This document shows positions 48,354 through 59,433 of a stretch of 64,000 nucleotides of DNA, one piece after another. The notes below the pieces were generated by a model. It worked only from the letters and a program-made list of their open reading frames with translations. It made no database searches and had not been told where the DNA came from. This stretch comes from Pseudomonas mosselii (lineage in GTDB: Bacteria > Pseudomonadota > Gammaproteobacteria > Pseudomonadales > Pseudomonadaceae), in NCBI RefSeq assembly GCF_019823065.1, contig NZ_CP081966.1, positions 5,363,501 to 5,427,500 on the forward strand, in the 5' to 3' direction. Both the position numbers and the translations under genes were made by a program. The stretch's first letter is position 1. Every line of letters begins with the position of its first letter.

Positions 48354-49472
48354 TCAGACCAGGACCAGGTTGTCGCGGTGCACCAGCTCAGGCTCGGCGC
48401 TGTAGCCCAGCAGGCTCTCGATGGCGTCGGACGGCTGGCCGATGATCTTCTGCGCCTCCAGGGCGCTGTAGTTGGCCAGGCCACGGGCCACTTCCAGGCC
48501 GTCGGGGCCGACGCAGACCACCATCTCGCCACGACGGAAGCTGCCCTGCACGGTCTTCACGCCCACCGGCAGCAGGCTCTTGTTCGATTCGCGCAAGGCC
48601 TTCACGGCGCCGTCGTCGAGCACCAGGGTGCCACGGGTCTGCAGGTGGCCGGCCAGCCACTGCTTGCGCGCGGCGAGCATGCCGCGCTCGGGCGACAGCA
48701 GGGTGCCCAGGCGCTCGCCGGCCTTGAGGCGATCCAGCACGCGCTCGATACGGCCACCGATGATGATGGTATGGGCACCGGAACGGGCGGCCAGGCGCGC
48801 GGCGCGCAGCTTGGTCTGCATGCCGCCGCGGCCCAGGGCGCCGCCGGTGCCGCCGGCCACGGCATCCAGCGAGGGGTCGTCGGCACGGGCTTCGTAGATC
48901 AGCTGGGCTTCGGGGTTGTTGCGCGGGTCGGCGTCGAACATGCCGTCGCGGTCGGTGAGGATCACCAGCAGGTCGGCTTCCACCAGGTTGGCCACCAGCG
49001 CGGCCAGGGTGTCGTTGTCGCCGAAGCGGATCTCGTCGGTGACCACGGTGTCGTTCTCGTTGATCACCGGCACCACGCCCAAGTCGACCAGGGTGCGCAG
49101 GGTGCTGCGGGCGTTGAGGTAACGCTTGCGGTCGGAAAGGTCGTCGTGGGTCAGCAAGATCTGCGCGGTGTGCTTGCCGTGCTCGCCGAAGCTAGACTCC
49201 CAGGCCTGCACCAGGCGCATCTGGCCGATCGAGGCGGCGGCCTGCAGCTCGTTCATCGCGCTCGGTCGCGAGGTCCAGCCCAGCTGGCTCATGCCGGCGG
49301 CCACGGCTCCGGAGGAGACCAGCACCAGTTCCACGCCCGCTTCGCGCAGGGCCACCATCTGCTCGACCCATACCGCCATGGCGCCGCGGTCGAGGCCCTT
49401 GCCATCGGCGGTCAGCAGCGCGCTACCGATCTTCACGACCCAGCGCCTGGCGCCAGTCACCTTGCTTCGCAT
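48354..49472 (-). CDS. proB: Glutamate 5-kinase
   Basis: First step of proline synthesis: phosphorylates glutamate to glutamyl 5-phosphate. 372 residues, with an amino-acid kinase domain (about 1-260: [44 protein letters not shown]) and a C-terminal PUA domain (about 275-360). Start at 49472 ([21 protein letters not shown]) matches family; the longer open frame reaches the terminator region. It follows obg in the rplU-rpmA-obg-proB string. Confidence 0.97.
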   Translation of the reverse strand: MRSKVTGARRWVVKIGSALLTADGKGLDRGAMAVWVEQMVALREAGVELVLVSSGAVAAGMSQLGWTSRPSAMNELQAAASIGQMRLVQAWESSFGEHGKHTAQILLTHDDLSDRKRYLNARSTLRTLVDLGVVPVINENDTVVTDEIRFGDNDTLAALVANLVEADLLVILTDRDGMFDADPRNNPEAQLIYEARADDPSLDAVAGGTGGALGRGGMQTKLRAARLAARSGAHTIIIGGRIERVLDRLKAGERLGTLLSPERGMLAARKQWLAGHLQTRGTLVLDDGAVKALRESNKSLLPVGVKTVQGSFRRGEMVVCVGPDGLEVARGLANYSALEAQKIIGQPSDAIESLLGYSAEPELVHRDNLVLV

Positions 49473-49515
49473 CTTCTCTTCCAACCTATGTCGAATCTGT
49501 AGATACCGTGGATAC

Positions 49516-49543
49516 AAAAACGCCGCTCCAGAGAGCGGCGTTT
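49516..49543 (-). terminator. Terminator between obg and proB
   Basis: Stem AAACGCCGCTC / GAGCGGCGTTT with a short loop. Read on the minus strand it ends in a T-run, so transcription after obg is stopped or attenuated before proB. Confidence 0.88.
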
Positions 49544-49559
49544 AGTGTACTGCAACCGA

Positions 49560-50783
<1,224 letters not shown>

Positions 50784-50927
50784 TCAAAACCGCCTCTCGT
50801 CGGATGACGAGTCGAAAACCAGAAAACCATGAGGCTCTTGCGAAGATGAGCGCGGCGGCCCCGTACGAACCAGAAACCAACGCCGGCAGCCCATTCAAAC
50901 AGCTTTGCAAGAGGCTCACCACAAACG

Positions 50928-50954
50928 AAAAAGCCCCGTCGCATGACGGGGCTT
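50928..50954 (-). terminator. Terminator after rpmA
   Basis: Stem AAGCCCCGTC-GCAT-GACGGGGCTT, with the T-run on the minus strand. It lies 18 nt after the rpmA stop, so obg may be read by attenuation past it or from its own promoter. Confidence 0.93.
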
Positions 50955-50971
50955 CTGGAGCGACGTCGCGA

Positions 50972-51229
50972 TTAAGCGGCGACGATGCTCACGTAACGGC
51001 GCATGAACTCGCCTTTCTTCTCGAACTTGATCACGCCTTCGATCTTGGCGAACAGGGTGTGATCCTTGCCCATGCCAACGCCGTAGCCAGCGTGGAATTC
51101 GGTGCCGCGCTGACGGACGATGATGTTGCCCGGCTTGATCACCTGGCCGCCATACATCTTCACGCCAAGGCGTTTAGATTCTGAGTCGCGACCGTTACGA
51201 GTACTACCACCAGCCTTCTTGTGAGCCAT
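50972..51229 (-). CDS. rpmA: 50S ribosomal protein L27
   Basis: 85 residues starting [24 protein letters not shown], the standard L27 N-terminus that reaches the peptidyl-transferase centre. Rest is the beta barrel. Co-transcribed behind rplU (gap 37 nt). Confidence 0.98.
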
Positions 51230-51266
51230 GGTTCAATTCTCCAATAAATTCAGGGGATCGGGGCGA

Positions 51267-51581
51267 TTAAGCCTGGATACCGGTGATTTTGATTTCGGTG
51301 AACCACTGGCGGTGGCCCATGCGCTTCATGTGGTGCTTACGACGACGGAACTTGATGATGCGAACCTTGTCGTGGCGGCCTTGCGAAACGACTTCGGCCA
51401 CTACTTTAGCGCCAGCAACAACTGGAGCGCCGATGGTGACTTCTTCACCGTTGGCGACCAGCAGAACGCGATCGAAGGTCACGGATTCGCCAGTGGCGAC
51501 TTCCAGTTTTTCGATCTTGAGGAATTCACCTTCAGCGACTTTGTACTGCTTGCCGCCGGTAACGATTACTGCGTAAGACAT
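51267..51581 (-). CDS. rplU: 50S ribosomal protein L21
   Basis: 104 residues; [26 protein letters not shown] to [23 protein letters not shown], the standard L21. ATG 51581 follows GGAGAAATACC. First gene of the rplU-rpmA-obg-proB unit; the 245-bp gap upstream should hold its promoter and that of divergent ispB. Confidence 0.98.
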   Translation of the reverse strand: MSYAVIVTGGKQYKVAEGEFLKIEKLEVATGESVTFDRVLLVANGEEVTIGAPVVAGAKVVAEVVSQGRHDKVRIIKFRRRKHHMKRMGHRQWFTEIKITGIQA

Positions 51582-51826
51582 GGTATTTCTCCGATAATCC
51601 TGCTCACCCAGCGCTTTATATGATGAGTATTGGCTGGCATGGCTGCACAGGGCTGGAACGGCCCGGTGCAATTGCGTAAGGCAGGTGCTGCCCAGGAAAG
51701 TTAGGGTGCGCGATTGTACGCAACCCTATAAATGCTTGCAAGTGCCGGCCCGGGGCCACGGGCAGCGCGCCTTGACACACCGGTACCTGCGACCTAGCAT
51801 GCCGCGCAACCTCAATGGAGCAGCCG

Positions 51827-52795
51827 ATGCAACCCCAATCCTTCTACCGCGCGGTAGCTGACGATTTCAGCGCCGTCGACGAGATCATCAAGAAGCAGCT
51901 GACCTCGCGCGTCCCGCTGGTATCGAAGATCGGTGACTATATCACGTCCGCCGGCGGCAAGCGCCTGCGTCCCCTGCTGGTGCTGCTGTGCGGCAAGGCC
52001 CTGGGCCGCGAGGGCGACGACCTGCGTCTGCTGGCGGCGACCATCGAGTTCCTGCACACAGCCACCCTGCTGCACGACGACGTGGTCGACATGTCCGGCA
52101 TGCGCCGTGGCCGCTCCACCGCCAACGCCCTGTGGGGCAACGCGCCGAGCGTGCTGGTGGGCGACTTCCTCTATTCGCGTTCGTTCGAGATGATGGTCGA
52201 GCTGGGCTCGATGCCGGTCATGCAGATCCTGTCCAAGGCCACCCGGGTGATCGCCGAGGGCGAGGTACTGCAGCTGTCGCGCGTGCGCGACGCCAGCACC
52301 ACCGAAGAGGTGTACATGGACGTCATCCGCGGCAAGACCGCCATGCTGTTCGAGGCCTCGACCCACAGCGCCGCCGCGCTGGCCGGCGCCACCGACGAGC
52401 AGCGCGAAGCCCTGCGCACCTTTGGCGACCACTTGGGCGTGGCTTTCCAGCTGGTCGACGACCTGCTGGACTACAAGGGCGACTCCGAGACCCTGGGCAA
52501 GAACGTCGGTGACGACCTGGCCGAAGGCAAGCCGACCCTGCCGCTGATCTACACCATGCGCGAAGGCACCCAAGAGCAGGCTGCGCTGGTGCGCCAGGCG
52601 ATCCAGAAAGGCGGCCTGGAAGACCTGGAGCAGATCCGCATCGCCGTCGAGGCGTCCGGTGCCCTGGACTACACCGCGCAGATGGCCCGCGACTACGTCG
52701 CCCGCGCCATCGCCTGCCTGGAAGTGCTGCCGGCCAGCGAGTACCGGGATGCCCTGGTCGAGTTGAGCGAGTTCGCGGTCGCGCGCACCCACTGA
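51827..52795 (+). CDS. ispB: Octaprenyl diphosphate synthase
   Basis: Trans-prenyltransferase that makes the ubiquinone side-chain precursor. 322 residues, with both Asp-rich motifs: LLHDDVVD (first) and LVDDLLDY (second), and the GGKRLRPLL phosphate-binding motif. ATG 51827 is chosen since GGAG lies six nt before it; another ATG is four codons earlier. Divergent from rplU as in most pseudomonads. Confidence 0.96.
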   Translation: MQPQSFYRAVADDFSAVDEIIKKQLTSRVPLVSKIGDYITSAGGKRLRPLLVLLCGKALGREGDDLRLLAATIEFLHTATLLHDDVVDMSGMRRGRSTANALWGNAPSVLVGDFLYSRSFEMMVELGSMPVMQILSKATRVIAEGEVLQLSRVRDASTTEEVYMDVIRGKTAMLFEASTHSAAALAGATDEQREALRTFGDHLGVAFQLVDDLLDYKGDSETLGKNVGDDLAEGKPTLPLIYTMREGTQEQAALVRQAIQKGGLEDLEQIRIAVEASGALDYTAQMARDYVARAIACLEVLPASEYRDALVELSEFAVARTH

Positions 52796-52811
52796 TTCAT
52801 CGCAACACCCT

Positions 52812-52879
52812 CATCGCGGGGCAAGCCCGCTCCCACGCCAGCACACATCATGGCGTGGGAGCGGGCTTGCCCCGCGATG
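52812..52879. repeat. REP doublet, 29-bp perfect arms
   Basis: Arms 52812-52840 and 52851-52879 are exact complements with 10-nt loop, core ATCGCGGGGCAAGCCCGC. First of four near-identical doublets within 3 kb. Confidence 0.95.
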
Positions 52880-52950
52880 CGTTTGTGCAGGAAATCACTA
52901 AACCCTATACAATGTGCGTCTTTACCCGCCTGTACTTGAAAGGAAAAGCC

Positions 52951-53292
52951 GTGAGCACTCTGCCACCCTGCCCCCAATGCAACTCCGAATACACCTATGA
53001 GGATGGCACTCAACTGATCTGCCCCGAATGCGCCCACGAGTGGTCGGCCAGCGGCGAAGCCGAAGCCGCCAGCGACGACGTGGTGAAGAAGGATTCGGTC
53101 GGCAACGTCCTGCAGGACGGCGACACTGTCACCGTGATCAAGGACCTCAAGGTCAAGGGGTCGTCCCTGGTGGTCAAGGTCGGCACCAAGGTCAAGAACA
53201 TCCGCCTGTGCGACGGCGACCACGACATCGACTGCAAGATCGACGGCATCGGCGCGATGAAGCTCAAGTCCGAGTTCGTGCGCAAGGTCTGA
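52951..53292 (+). CDS. yjdM: Zinc-ribbon protein YjdM (PhnA family)
   Basis: 113 residues. The N-terminal zinc ribbon is CPQCNSEY...CPECAHEW, and the C-terminal PhnA domain reads [31 protein letters not shown]. The name PhnA was once tied to phosphonates, but this family's function is unclear. GTG 52951 follows AAAGGAAAAG. Located between two REP/Fur-bearing gaps. Confidence 0.93.
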   Translation: MSTLPPCPQCNSEYTYEDGTQLICPECAHEWSASGEAEAASDDVVKKDSVGNVLQDGDTVTVIKDLKVKGSSLVVKVGTKVKNIRLCDGDHDIDCKIDGIGAMKLKSEFVRKV

Positions 53293-53395
53293 TCGCCTGC
53301 CCCTCGGGGCTGCCCAACGGGCGGCCCTGACAGATCCTGCAACAGGATCGCCTGCACCATTCGGAAGAATTCTTCCAATAGTCACTTGCTATTTT

Positions 53396-53414
53396 GATAA
53401 TAAGAATTATTCTC
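53396..53414. promoter_or_regulatory. Strong Fur box
   Basis: GATAATAAGAATTATTCTC matches the 19-bp Fur consensus at 15 positions and lies 30 nt before the 81-aa gene's ATG, so this gene is probably iron-repressed. Confidence 0.85.
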
Positions 53415-53443
53415 ATTGGAAGCGCTATCCAAGGAGAATAGCC

Positions 53444-53689
53444 ATGACCTATCTGATCGACGCCTGGCTCGACCGCCCCCACCCCTACCTGCGCATCCTG
53501 CATCGCGAGACCGGCGAAGTGTGCGCCGTGCTCGAAGAAGACGCGCTCGACGAACTGCGTGACCAGGGTGACCTGGACCTCACGGGGCTGAATTCGAGTG
53601 AACCCGGGGTGCTCAAGGAGCTGGTAAGAAATCTGTTTCTGTTCTGCTATGCGCGGGCGTTGCGCCCGGGGGGAACGGATTGGAACTGA
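53444..53689 (+). CDS. Iron-regulated small protein (PA4570-like)
   Basis: 81 residues, MTYLIDAWLDRPHPYLRILH to ARALRPGGTDWN, no signal or membrane segment; acidic and helical in the middle. I relate it, from memory, to the iron-starvation-induced PA4570 of P. aeruginosa, which also lies in the ispB-fklB neighbourhood. The clear Fur box and AAGGAG eight nt before ATG support real, iron-controlled expression. Function unknown. Confidence 0.85.
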   Translation: MTYLIDAWLDRPHPYLRILHRETGEVCAVLEEDALDELRDQGDLDLTGLNSSEPGVLKELVRNLFLFCYARALRPGGTDWN

Positions 53690-53694
53690 AAGGC

Positions 53695-53759
53695 ATCGCG
53701 GGGCAAGCCCGCTCCCACGAGGTAGCAGAGCACCAGTGGGAGCGGGCTTGCCCCGCGAT
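53695..53759. repeat. REP doublet, 24-bp perfect arms
   Basis: ATCGCGGGGCAAGCCCGC-core arm at 53695-53718 and its complement at 53736-53759, loop 17 nt, right between convergent ends of the 81-aa gene and fklB. Confidence 0.95.
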
Positions 53760-53765
53760 CAGGCA

Positions 53766-54383
53766 TTACAGAACGTCGAGCAGCTCGACGTCGAACACCA
53801 GGGTGCTGTGCGGCGGGATGCTGCCGACGCCTTGGGCGCCATAGGCCAGCTCGCTCGGCACGTACAGGCGCCATTTGCTGCCGGCGTTCATCAGTTGCAG
53901 GGCCTCGGTCCAGCCGGCGATCACGCCACCGACCGGGAATTCGGCCGGCTGGCCGCGATCGTAGGAGCTGTCGAACACGGTGCCGTCGATCAGGGTGCCA
54001 TGGTAGTGGGTGCGCACGTTGTCTTCGCGGGACGGCTTGGCGCCCTCACCTGCGGTCAGCACTTCGTACTGCAGGCCCGAGGCCAGGGTCACGATGCCTT
54101 CACGCTTGGCGTTTTCAGCCAGGAATTCCTTGCCGGCGGCAGCGGCGGCTTCGGCCTTGGCAGCGGCTTCGGCCTGCATCACTTCGCGGATGACCTTGAA
54201 AGCGGCCGACAGGTCTTGTTCGCTGACGCGGCTATCGGCGCCGTTGAAGGCGTCGGTCAGGCCGGCAACGATGGCGTTCAGGTTGACGCCTGGTGGCGGG
54301 TTGTCACGCAGCTGGCCGCCCAGCTGGCGGCCGATGCCGTAGCTGACGCGGGATTCGTCGGTGGACAGGTTGAGTTCGGACAT
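53766..54383 (-). CDS. fklB: FKBP-type peptidyl-prolyl isomerase
   Basis: 205-residue FklB-type isomerase: N-terminal dimerisation helix domain (1-90) and C-terminal FKBP domain (about 100-205: NVRTHYHGTLIDGTVFDSSYDRGQPAEFPVGGVIAGWTEAL). ATG 54383 (MSELNLSTDESRVSYGIG) is the family start; no signal peptide, so probably cytoplasmic. Confidence 0.95.
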   Translation of the reverse strand: MSELNLSTDESRVSYGIGRQLGGQLRDNPPPGVNLNAIVAGLTDAFNGADSRVSEQDLSAAFKVIREVMQAEAAAKAEAAAAAGKEFLAENAKREGIVTLASGLQYEVLTAGEGAKPSREDNVRTHYHGTLIDGTVFDSSYDRGQPAEFPVGGVIAGWTEALQLMNAGSKWRLYVPSELAYGAQGVGSIPPHSTLVFDVELLDVL

Positions 54384-54468
54384 TGGCTTGCTCCGCTTAA
54401 GGGCGCACTGCATCCGCGCCCTAATGAAAAGGGCGAGCAGCCTAGCACACTGGTGCCGCGCGAAGCAG

Positions 54469-54774
54469 CTACCAGGCCGAACGCTGGGAAATCGGGACCT
54501 TGAGGTCTTCTTCCGGGTGCAGGCCCAGGCCACACATCTCATCCTGCACGGACCAGTGCACCAGGTTCATCGACAACAGGGGAATCGATTGCAGGAGCAA
54601 GCGGGCGTCCTCGACCGAGTGCACGCGCAAGCGCTTGCCACGCGTATCGTCCAGCGGATGGGCACGGCCCTTGACCCGGGCCTCGAGCAGGTAATCACCG
54701 CCTTCGATGGCGATCAGGTTGAGTTCGTCGACATGGCCAGCCCTGGCCTCGGTATTGAGCTGATGCAGGTTCAT
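54469..54774 (-). CDS. DUF6482 family protein
   Basis: 101 residues, MNLHQLNTEARAGHVDELNLIAIEGG to LKVPISQRSAW; conserved in pseudomonads next to fklB. No signal or helix. ATG 54774 has AGGTG upstream. Function unknown. Confidence 0.85.
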   Translation of the reverse strand: MNLHQLNTEARAGHVDELNLIAIEGGDYLLEARVKGRAHPLDDTRGKRLRVHSVEDARLLLQSIPLLSMNLVHWSVQDEMCGLGLHPEEDLKVPISQRSAW

Positions 54775-54860
54775 GGGCGCACCTCGCTGCGGGAACCAGG
54801 CATGAGTGCTCATTTTTTGTACGGCAACGGCGAAAGCACAAGCTGCCGCTGGTCAGAAAG

Positions 54861-54925
54861 ATCGCGGGGCAAGCCCGCTCCCACGCAACCTTAAGGCCTG
54901 CGTGGGAGCGGGCTTGCCCCGCGAT
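54861..54925. repeat. REP doublet, 27-bp perfect arms
   Basis: Arms 54861-54887 and 54899-54925, core ATCGCGGGGCAAGCCCGC, loop 11 nt, between the YqhA gene end and the DUF6482 start. Confidence 0.95.
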
Positions 54926-54939
54926 AGCGCCCAAACGAA

Positions 54940-55428
54940 TCAGTGTTTGGTAATGCGATCCAGGTAACCCATGACGAATGCCGAGATGACGAAGGTCATG
55001 TGGATGATCACGTACCACATCAGGTAGTCGGTGGAGATGTTCTGGGCATCCATGAACACCCGCAGCAAGTGAATCGAGGAGATGGCGACGATGGACGCGG
55101 CGACCTTCATCTTCAGCGACGAGGAATCCATCTTGCCCAGCCAGTTGAGCTTTTCCTTGCTCTCGTCGATATCCAGTTGCGAGACGAAGTTCTCGTAGCC
55201 GGAGATCATCACCATCACCAGCAGGCCGCCGACCAGCGACATGTCGATCAGCGACAGGATCACCAGGATCAGGTCGGCCTCGGCGAGGGTGAAGACGTTG
55301 GGCAGGACATGGATGATTTCCTGGAAGAACTTCAGGGCCAGTGCCAGCAGGCCCAGCGAGAGGCCGAAGTAGATTGGGGCGAGCAGCCAGCGCGAGGCAT
55401 ACATCGCGTTTTCGAGGATACGTTCCAT
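54940..55428 (-). CDS. yqhA: UPF0114/YqhA family membrane protein
   Basis: 162 residues with four predicted helices (about 12-35, 50-75, 105-122, 132-152); starts [27 protein letters not shown]. Function unknown; widely conserved. Followed by a REP doublet 3'. Confidence 0.9.
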   Translation of the reverse strand: MERILENAMYASRWLLAPIYFGLSLGLLALALKFFQEIIHVLPNVFTLAEADLILVILSLIDMSLVGGLLVMVMISGYENFVSQLDIDESKEKLNWLGKMDSSSLKMKVAASIVAISSIHLLRVFMDAQNISTDYLMWYVIIHMTFVISAFVMGYLDRITKH

Positions 55429-55555
55429 GGACAGTAGGGGGACTCGTGAAGTGACTGGAAAAGCGATCGCGAGTATAGCCAGCCACCTGTGACAGCAAAA
55501 GCCTGCGGCTGGTTGCCGCAGTGCATCGTGCGAGCAGACTTTGTGGAGGCGACTT

Positions 55556-55645
55556 CGTGGGAGCGGGCTTGCCCCGCGATGGCGCCAGCCGCCCTGTCAC
55601 AATGGCCAGGCCGGGCCTTTATCGCGGGGCAAGCCCGCTCCCACG
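55556..55645. repeat. REP doublet, inverted order
   Basis: Arms of 25 bp at 55556-55580 (GTGGGAGCGGGCTTGCC...) and 55621-55645 (complement). The two halves face the opposite way to those at 27.9, 52.8, 53.7 and 54.9 kb, and the loop is longer (40 nt). Confidence 0.92.
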
Positions 55646-55671
55646 GGAACCTGGTTCCACAGGAAAAACGC

Positions 55672-56010
55672 TCAGGTTTCCGGATGGAACTGATAGTCCC
55701 CAAGATTGCGGCACCGCTCACCGTTGATCCGGCGCAACTGCGCCTGCAGGTGCAGGCACCAGATCTGCGGGTCTTCCGCGACCTGATAGCCATGAAGGGT
55801 GAGGCTGTCGACGATGGCGTTCATCACCGACTCGGCCACCATCGGCCCGTGGAACGGGCCCTGGGCCTTGATCGCCGAGGGTTGTTCACCGGCCATGCCG
55901 GCGGCGAACAGCAAGGTCCACATGCCGTTGTCCCCGGCCAGCGGACGGATGCTGCATTCGATGCGGGTCACCAGGCCCAGGCACTGGCGGGTGAGGCTGA
56001 GGTTGCGCAT
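55672..56010 (-). CDS. Conserved hypothetical protein (PA4575-like)
   Basis: 112 residues, MRNLSLTRQCLGLVTRIECSIRPLAG to YQFHPET; no signal. Conserved in pseudomonads upstream of the LonB-like protease, from memory. Likely small cytoplasmic protein; function unknown. Confidence 0.75.
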   Translation of the reverse strand: MRNLSLTRQCLGLVTRIECSIRPLAGDNGMWTLLFAAGMAGEQPSAIKAQGPFHGPMVAESVMNAIVDSLTLHGYQVAEDPQIWCLHLQAQLRRINGERCRNLGDYQFHPET

Positions 56011-56173
56011 GGCGGCGTCCCCTCTGTAAAGCCCTGTTCAGCCTGAAACCCTCAGGCTGTTTCCATCCTGAACCCTGACAACGTCCTTAAGTTCCACTTT
56101 AGCCGACCTGAGGAAAAAGTTGGAAAACCGGCGCTGAACGGTAGCACATGGCCGCCAGCGCCGATTTTTTGAC

Positions 56174-58612
56174 TCAGGCAGGCTTGGCCTGGGCGATGAC
56201 CTCCTCCATACGCTCCTTCTCGGCCTCCTTGATCTCTTCCTCGCTGATCATCTCGGCGATCACCCGCAGGCGCTCGACCACCCGGGCGTTGACGCTGCCC
56301 TCGGCAAACTCGCCCTTGTCGTCGACCGCGCCGGCTTCCTCGCCGACCAGCAGGCTCAGCGCCTCGTCGGCCTGGCTGACGGCGTAGACATGGAAGCGCC
56401 CGGCCTCGACCGCCTGCACTACCCGCTCGTCGAGCATCAACGTAGCGACGTTGGCCCGCGGGATGATCACGCCCTGCTCGCCGGTCAGGCCACGGGCCTC
56501 GCAGAGGCGGAAGAAGCCTTCGATCTTCTCGTTGACCCCGCCGACCGCCTGCACCTCGCCGAACTGGTTGATCGAGCCGGTGATGGCGAAGCACTGCTTG
56601 AGCGGGGTGCGCGACAGCGCCGAGATCAACGTGCAGGCCTCGCCCAGCGAGGCGCTGTCGCCGTCGACGTAGCCGTAGGACTGCTCCAGGGCGATGCTCG
56701 CCGAAATCGCCAGGGGAAACTCCTGGGCATAGCGGCTGCCCAGGTAGCCGGTGAGGATCATCACCCCCTTGGAGTGGATCGGCTGCCCGAGGTTGACCTC
56801 GCGCTCGATGTCGACGATGCCGCTGCCGCCCGGATAGACCGTGGCGGAAATCCGCGCGGGCATGCCGAACGCCGAATCACCGACCTCGAGCACGGTCAGG
56901 CCGTTGCACTTGCCGATTGCCGCGCCTTCGGTATCGATCAGGATGATCCCGGCGAGCATGTCGTCGAGCACCCGCTGCGAGACCCGCCCGGTGCGCTGGG
57001 CCTTGGCCTTGAGCGCCCGCTCGATATGGCCGGCGTCGGTCATGGCCTCGTTGGCCAGCTGGCGGATGAAGTCCGCCTCGCTGACCAGCTGGAACAGGTC
57101 GCCGATCCGCGCCGACAGCCGCGACTGGTTCTCGGCCAGGCGCGCGCTGTAGGTGGCCAGGCGCGCCACCGCGTCGCTGGTCAGCGGCGCCATGCCCTCT
57201 TCGTTGGTGCGGGTGCGCAACAGCTGGGCAAACTGCTCCAGGTTCTCGTCGACCATCGGCATGTCTTCGTCGAAGTCCACCAGCACCCGGAACATCTCCT
57301 GGAAGTCCGGGTCGTGGTCCTGCAGCGCGTAGTACAGCTGGCGCGAGCCGATGATCACCAGCTTGACGCTGAGCGGGATAACCTGCGGCGTCAGGCTGAC
57401 GGTGGCGACGCGGCCCAGTTCGCCCAGCGGCGACTCCATCTTCAGCTTGCGCGATTGCAGCGCGCGCTTGAGGGCGTCCCAGACGAACGGCTCGCCGAGC
57501 ATCTTCTCCGCTTCCAGGATCAGGAAACCGCCGTTGGCGCGGTGCAGCGCTCCCGCGCGCAGCTGGCGATAGGAGGTGTACAGCGCGCCCTGGTCGGTGC
57601 TGTATTCGATGCGGCCGAACAGGTTGTCGTAGGTCGGATGCGGCTCGAACACCACCGGCGCCCCGCCCTTGCCGGGATGGCCAACCACCAGGTTGGGCGC
57701 GTACTGCTCTTCGAGCATCTTGCGCGCCACGGCGTCGGTCTTGCTGTCGTCGACCAGCTGTTCGACCACGGTGCGCAGCAGGTTCAACTGCATCGATTGC
57801 AAGTAGGCGCACACCGCGGCGTTTTCCGCGTATTTCTCCGACAGCGGCGCCAGCAGCGGCTGCAGGGCGAGGGTGATGGTCTCTTCATTGAGCTGGCGCA
57901 ACTGGTTGCTCGACTCGCGCTTCCACTGCGGCAGGCTGGACAGTTCCTCGTTCAGGCGGTCCTCGAGCGCGGCGATGTCTTCATGGAAGCGCTCGCGCAC
58001 CTCCTCCGGCAGTTGGGCAAACTCGGCCTCGTCCAGCGCCTTGCCGTCGGCCATGGGGGTGAAGGCGACGTTGCTGCTGTCGCGGTACAGCGCCACGTCC
58101 TTTTCCAGCGAAGCCCGCTCGATCACGTCCAGCGCCCGGTCGTAGCGCTGGTTGAAGGCGCGGTCGATGGCGCTCTTCTTCTGCTGGTACGACGGGTGTT
58201 CGAACACTGCCGGGAAGGTAGCCAGCAGGTTGTCGATCAGCCCGTTCATGTCGTTGATGAACTCATGGGCGCTGCCGGACGGCAGCTCGAGGGCGCGCGG
58301 CTCGCGGGAGTCCTCGAAGTTGTTGACGTACAGCCAGTCGGCCGGGGTGTGCTGGCGCTTGCCTTCGGCCTTGAGGTAACGCTTGACGAACGAGAAGCGG
58401 CCCGTGCCGGGCTCGCCCATCACATACACGTTGTAACCGGGGCGCGGCATGGCCACGCCGAACTGCAGGGCCTCGACGGCACGCTCCTGGCCCAGGACGC
58501 CACGAAACGGCTCCAGGTCGTCGGTGTTGGAGAAAGCGAACTGTTCAGCGGAGAAACGCCGGGTCAGGGCTTCGGGCGCGAGACGCAGGCGCGAGGCGAC
58601 AGGATCGGGCAT
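56174..58612 (-). CDS. LonB-like ATP-dependent protease
   Basis: 812-residue Lon-family protein (AAA_32 type). N-terminal P-loop region is degenerate: GEPGTGRFS (66-74) has Arg where Lys usually sits. The protease domain carries the Ser-Lys dyad S653 (DGDSASLGEA) and K696 (VNEKIEGFF). A long helical insert (about 100-330) replaces the Lon N-domain. It may be a cytosolic protease with altered or absent ATP use; this is inference. Confidence 0.9.
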   Translation of the reverse strand: MPDPVASRLRLAPEALTRRFSAEQFAFSNTDDLEPFRGVLGQERAVEALQFGVAMPRPGYNVYVMGEPGTGRFSFVKRYLKAEGKRQHTPADWLYVNNFEDSREPRALELPSGSAHEFINDMNGLIDNLLATFPAVFEHPSYQQKKSAIDRAFNQRYDRALDVIERASLEKDVALYRDSSNVAFTPMADGKALDEAEFAQLPEEVRERFHEDIAALEDRLNEELSSLPQWKRESSNQLRQLNEETITLALQPLLAPLSEKYAENAAVCAYLQSMQLNLLRTVVEQLVDDSKTDAVARKMLEEQYAPNLVVGHPGKGGAPVVFEPHPTYDNLFGRIEYSTDQGALYTSYRQLRAGALHRANGGFLILEAEKMLGEPFVWDALKRALQSRKLKMESPLGELGRVATVSLTPQVIPLSVKLVIIGSRQLYYALQDHDPDFQEMFRVLVDFDEDMPMVDENLEQFAQLLRTRTNEEGMAPLTSDAVARLATYSARLAENQSRLSARIGDLFQLVSEADFIRQLANEAMTDAGHIERALKAKAQRTGRVSQRVLDDMLAGIILIDTEGAAIGKCNGLTVLEVGDSAFGMPARISATVYPGGSGIVDIEREVNLGQPIHSKGVMILTGYLGSRYAQEFPLAISASIALEQSYGYVDGDSASLGEACTLISALSRTPLKQCFAITGSINQFGEVQAVGGVNEKIEGFFRLCEARGLTGEQGVIIPRANVATLMLDERVVQAVEAGRFHVYAVSQADEALSLLVGEEAGAVDDKGEFAEGSVNARVVERLRVIAEMISEEEIKEAEKERMEEVIAQAKPA

Positions 58613-58866
58613 TGGGTTTCCTTACTTCGGCGGGGCGGATGAAAGGCATTCTGGCGCTGCCAGCGCGCAGCGGCAAGGCTCCGTGGGACTTTATGTCACA
58701 GCCCAACATGACCGATCACGCAAGCAATTTTTCGCAATAAACAACGCAACCTTTGGATCGTGCCTAAACTCCAAGCTGCGCAGGGGGATGGAAATCCTCC
58801 CGCCCTGGCAACCGCGTTGCCAGAACCCTGACCATTGGTATGTCACTTGAGAAAGAGAACAACGCT

Positions 58867-59355
58867 ATGAAACGGATTCTTCTGGGTACTCTGTTCGCCG
58901 CTGTCTCGATCAACGCCATGGCCGAAGCGCCGGGCGGCCCGAACTGCGGCTGGGGCAACTTGCTGTTCGAGGGCCAGCGCGGCACACCGGCCCACTTCCT
59001 GGCCTCCACCACCAACGGCACGTCCGGCAACGCAACCTTCGGCATGACCTCGGGCACCAACGGCTGCTCGACCAAGGCCGCGCTCACCTATGGCGGCAAA
59101 TCCTGGTTTGCCATGAACGGCATGATGAACGAGCTCTCCGAAGACATGGCCCAGGGCCAGGGCGAAGCCCTGACCACCTACGCCGTGGTCCTCGGTGTGG
59201 CCCCTGAAGACCGCGCGCGCTTCGCCGCCGTCACCCACGAGCACTTCCAGCAGATCTTCAGCAGCGCCGACGTGACTGCCGAAACTGTCCACTCCAACAC
59301 CCTGGCCGTGCTCAAGAGCGACCCACAACTGGCCAAGTACGCCACCGAGGCTTAA
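58867..59355 (+). CDS. Exported DUF3015 protein
   Basis: 162 residues; signal peptide MKRILLGTLFAAVSINAMA, then EAPGGPNCGWGNLLFEGQRG, the DUF3015 signature. Periplasmic, function unknown. ATG 58867 is preferred; a Met at 58840 would put charged residues in front of the signal. Followed by a GC hairpin (59367-59388). Confidence 0.9.
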   Translation: MKRILLGTLFAAVSINAMAEAPGGPNCGWGNLLFEGQRGTPAHFLASTTNGTSGNATFGMTSGTNGCSTKAALTYGGKSWFAMNGMMNELSEDMAQGQGEALTTYAVVLGVAPEDRARFAAVTHEHFQQIFSSADVTAETVHSNTLAVLKSDPQLAKYATEA

Positions 59356-59366
59356 GTACCACGCCT

Positions 59367-59400
59367 CCCGCCCCGGCAGCGGGGCGGGCTTGGCGCTTCA
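59367..59400 (+). terminator. GC-rich hairpin after the DUF3015 gene
   Basis: CCCGCCCC-N6-GGGGCGGG with only a weak T-tail. Possible inefficient terminator before the DUF4105 gene. Confidence 0.5.
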
Positions 59401-59433
59401 CCTTCCGGCATCATCAGGATGTAGTTGCCCGAC

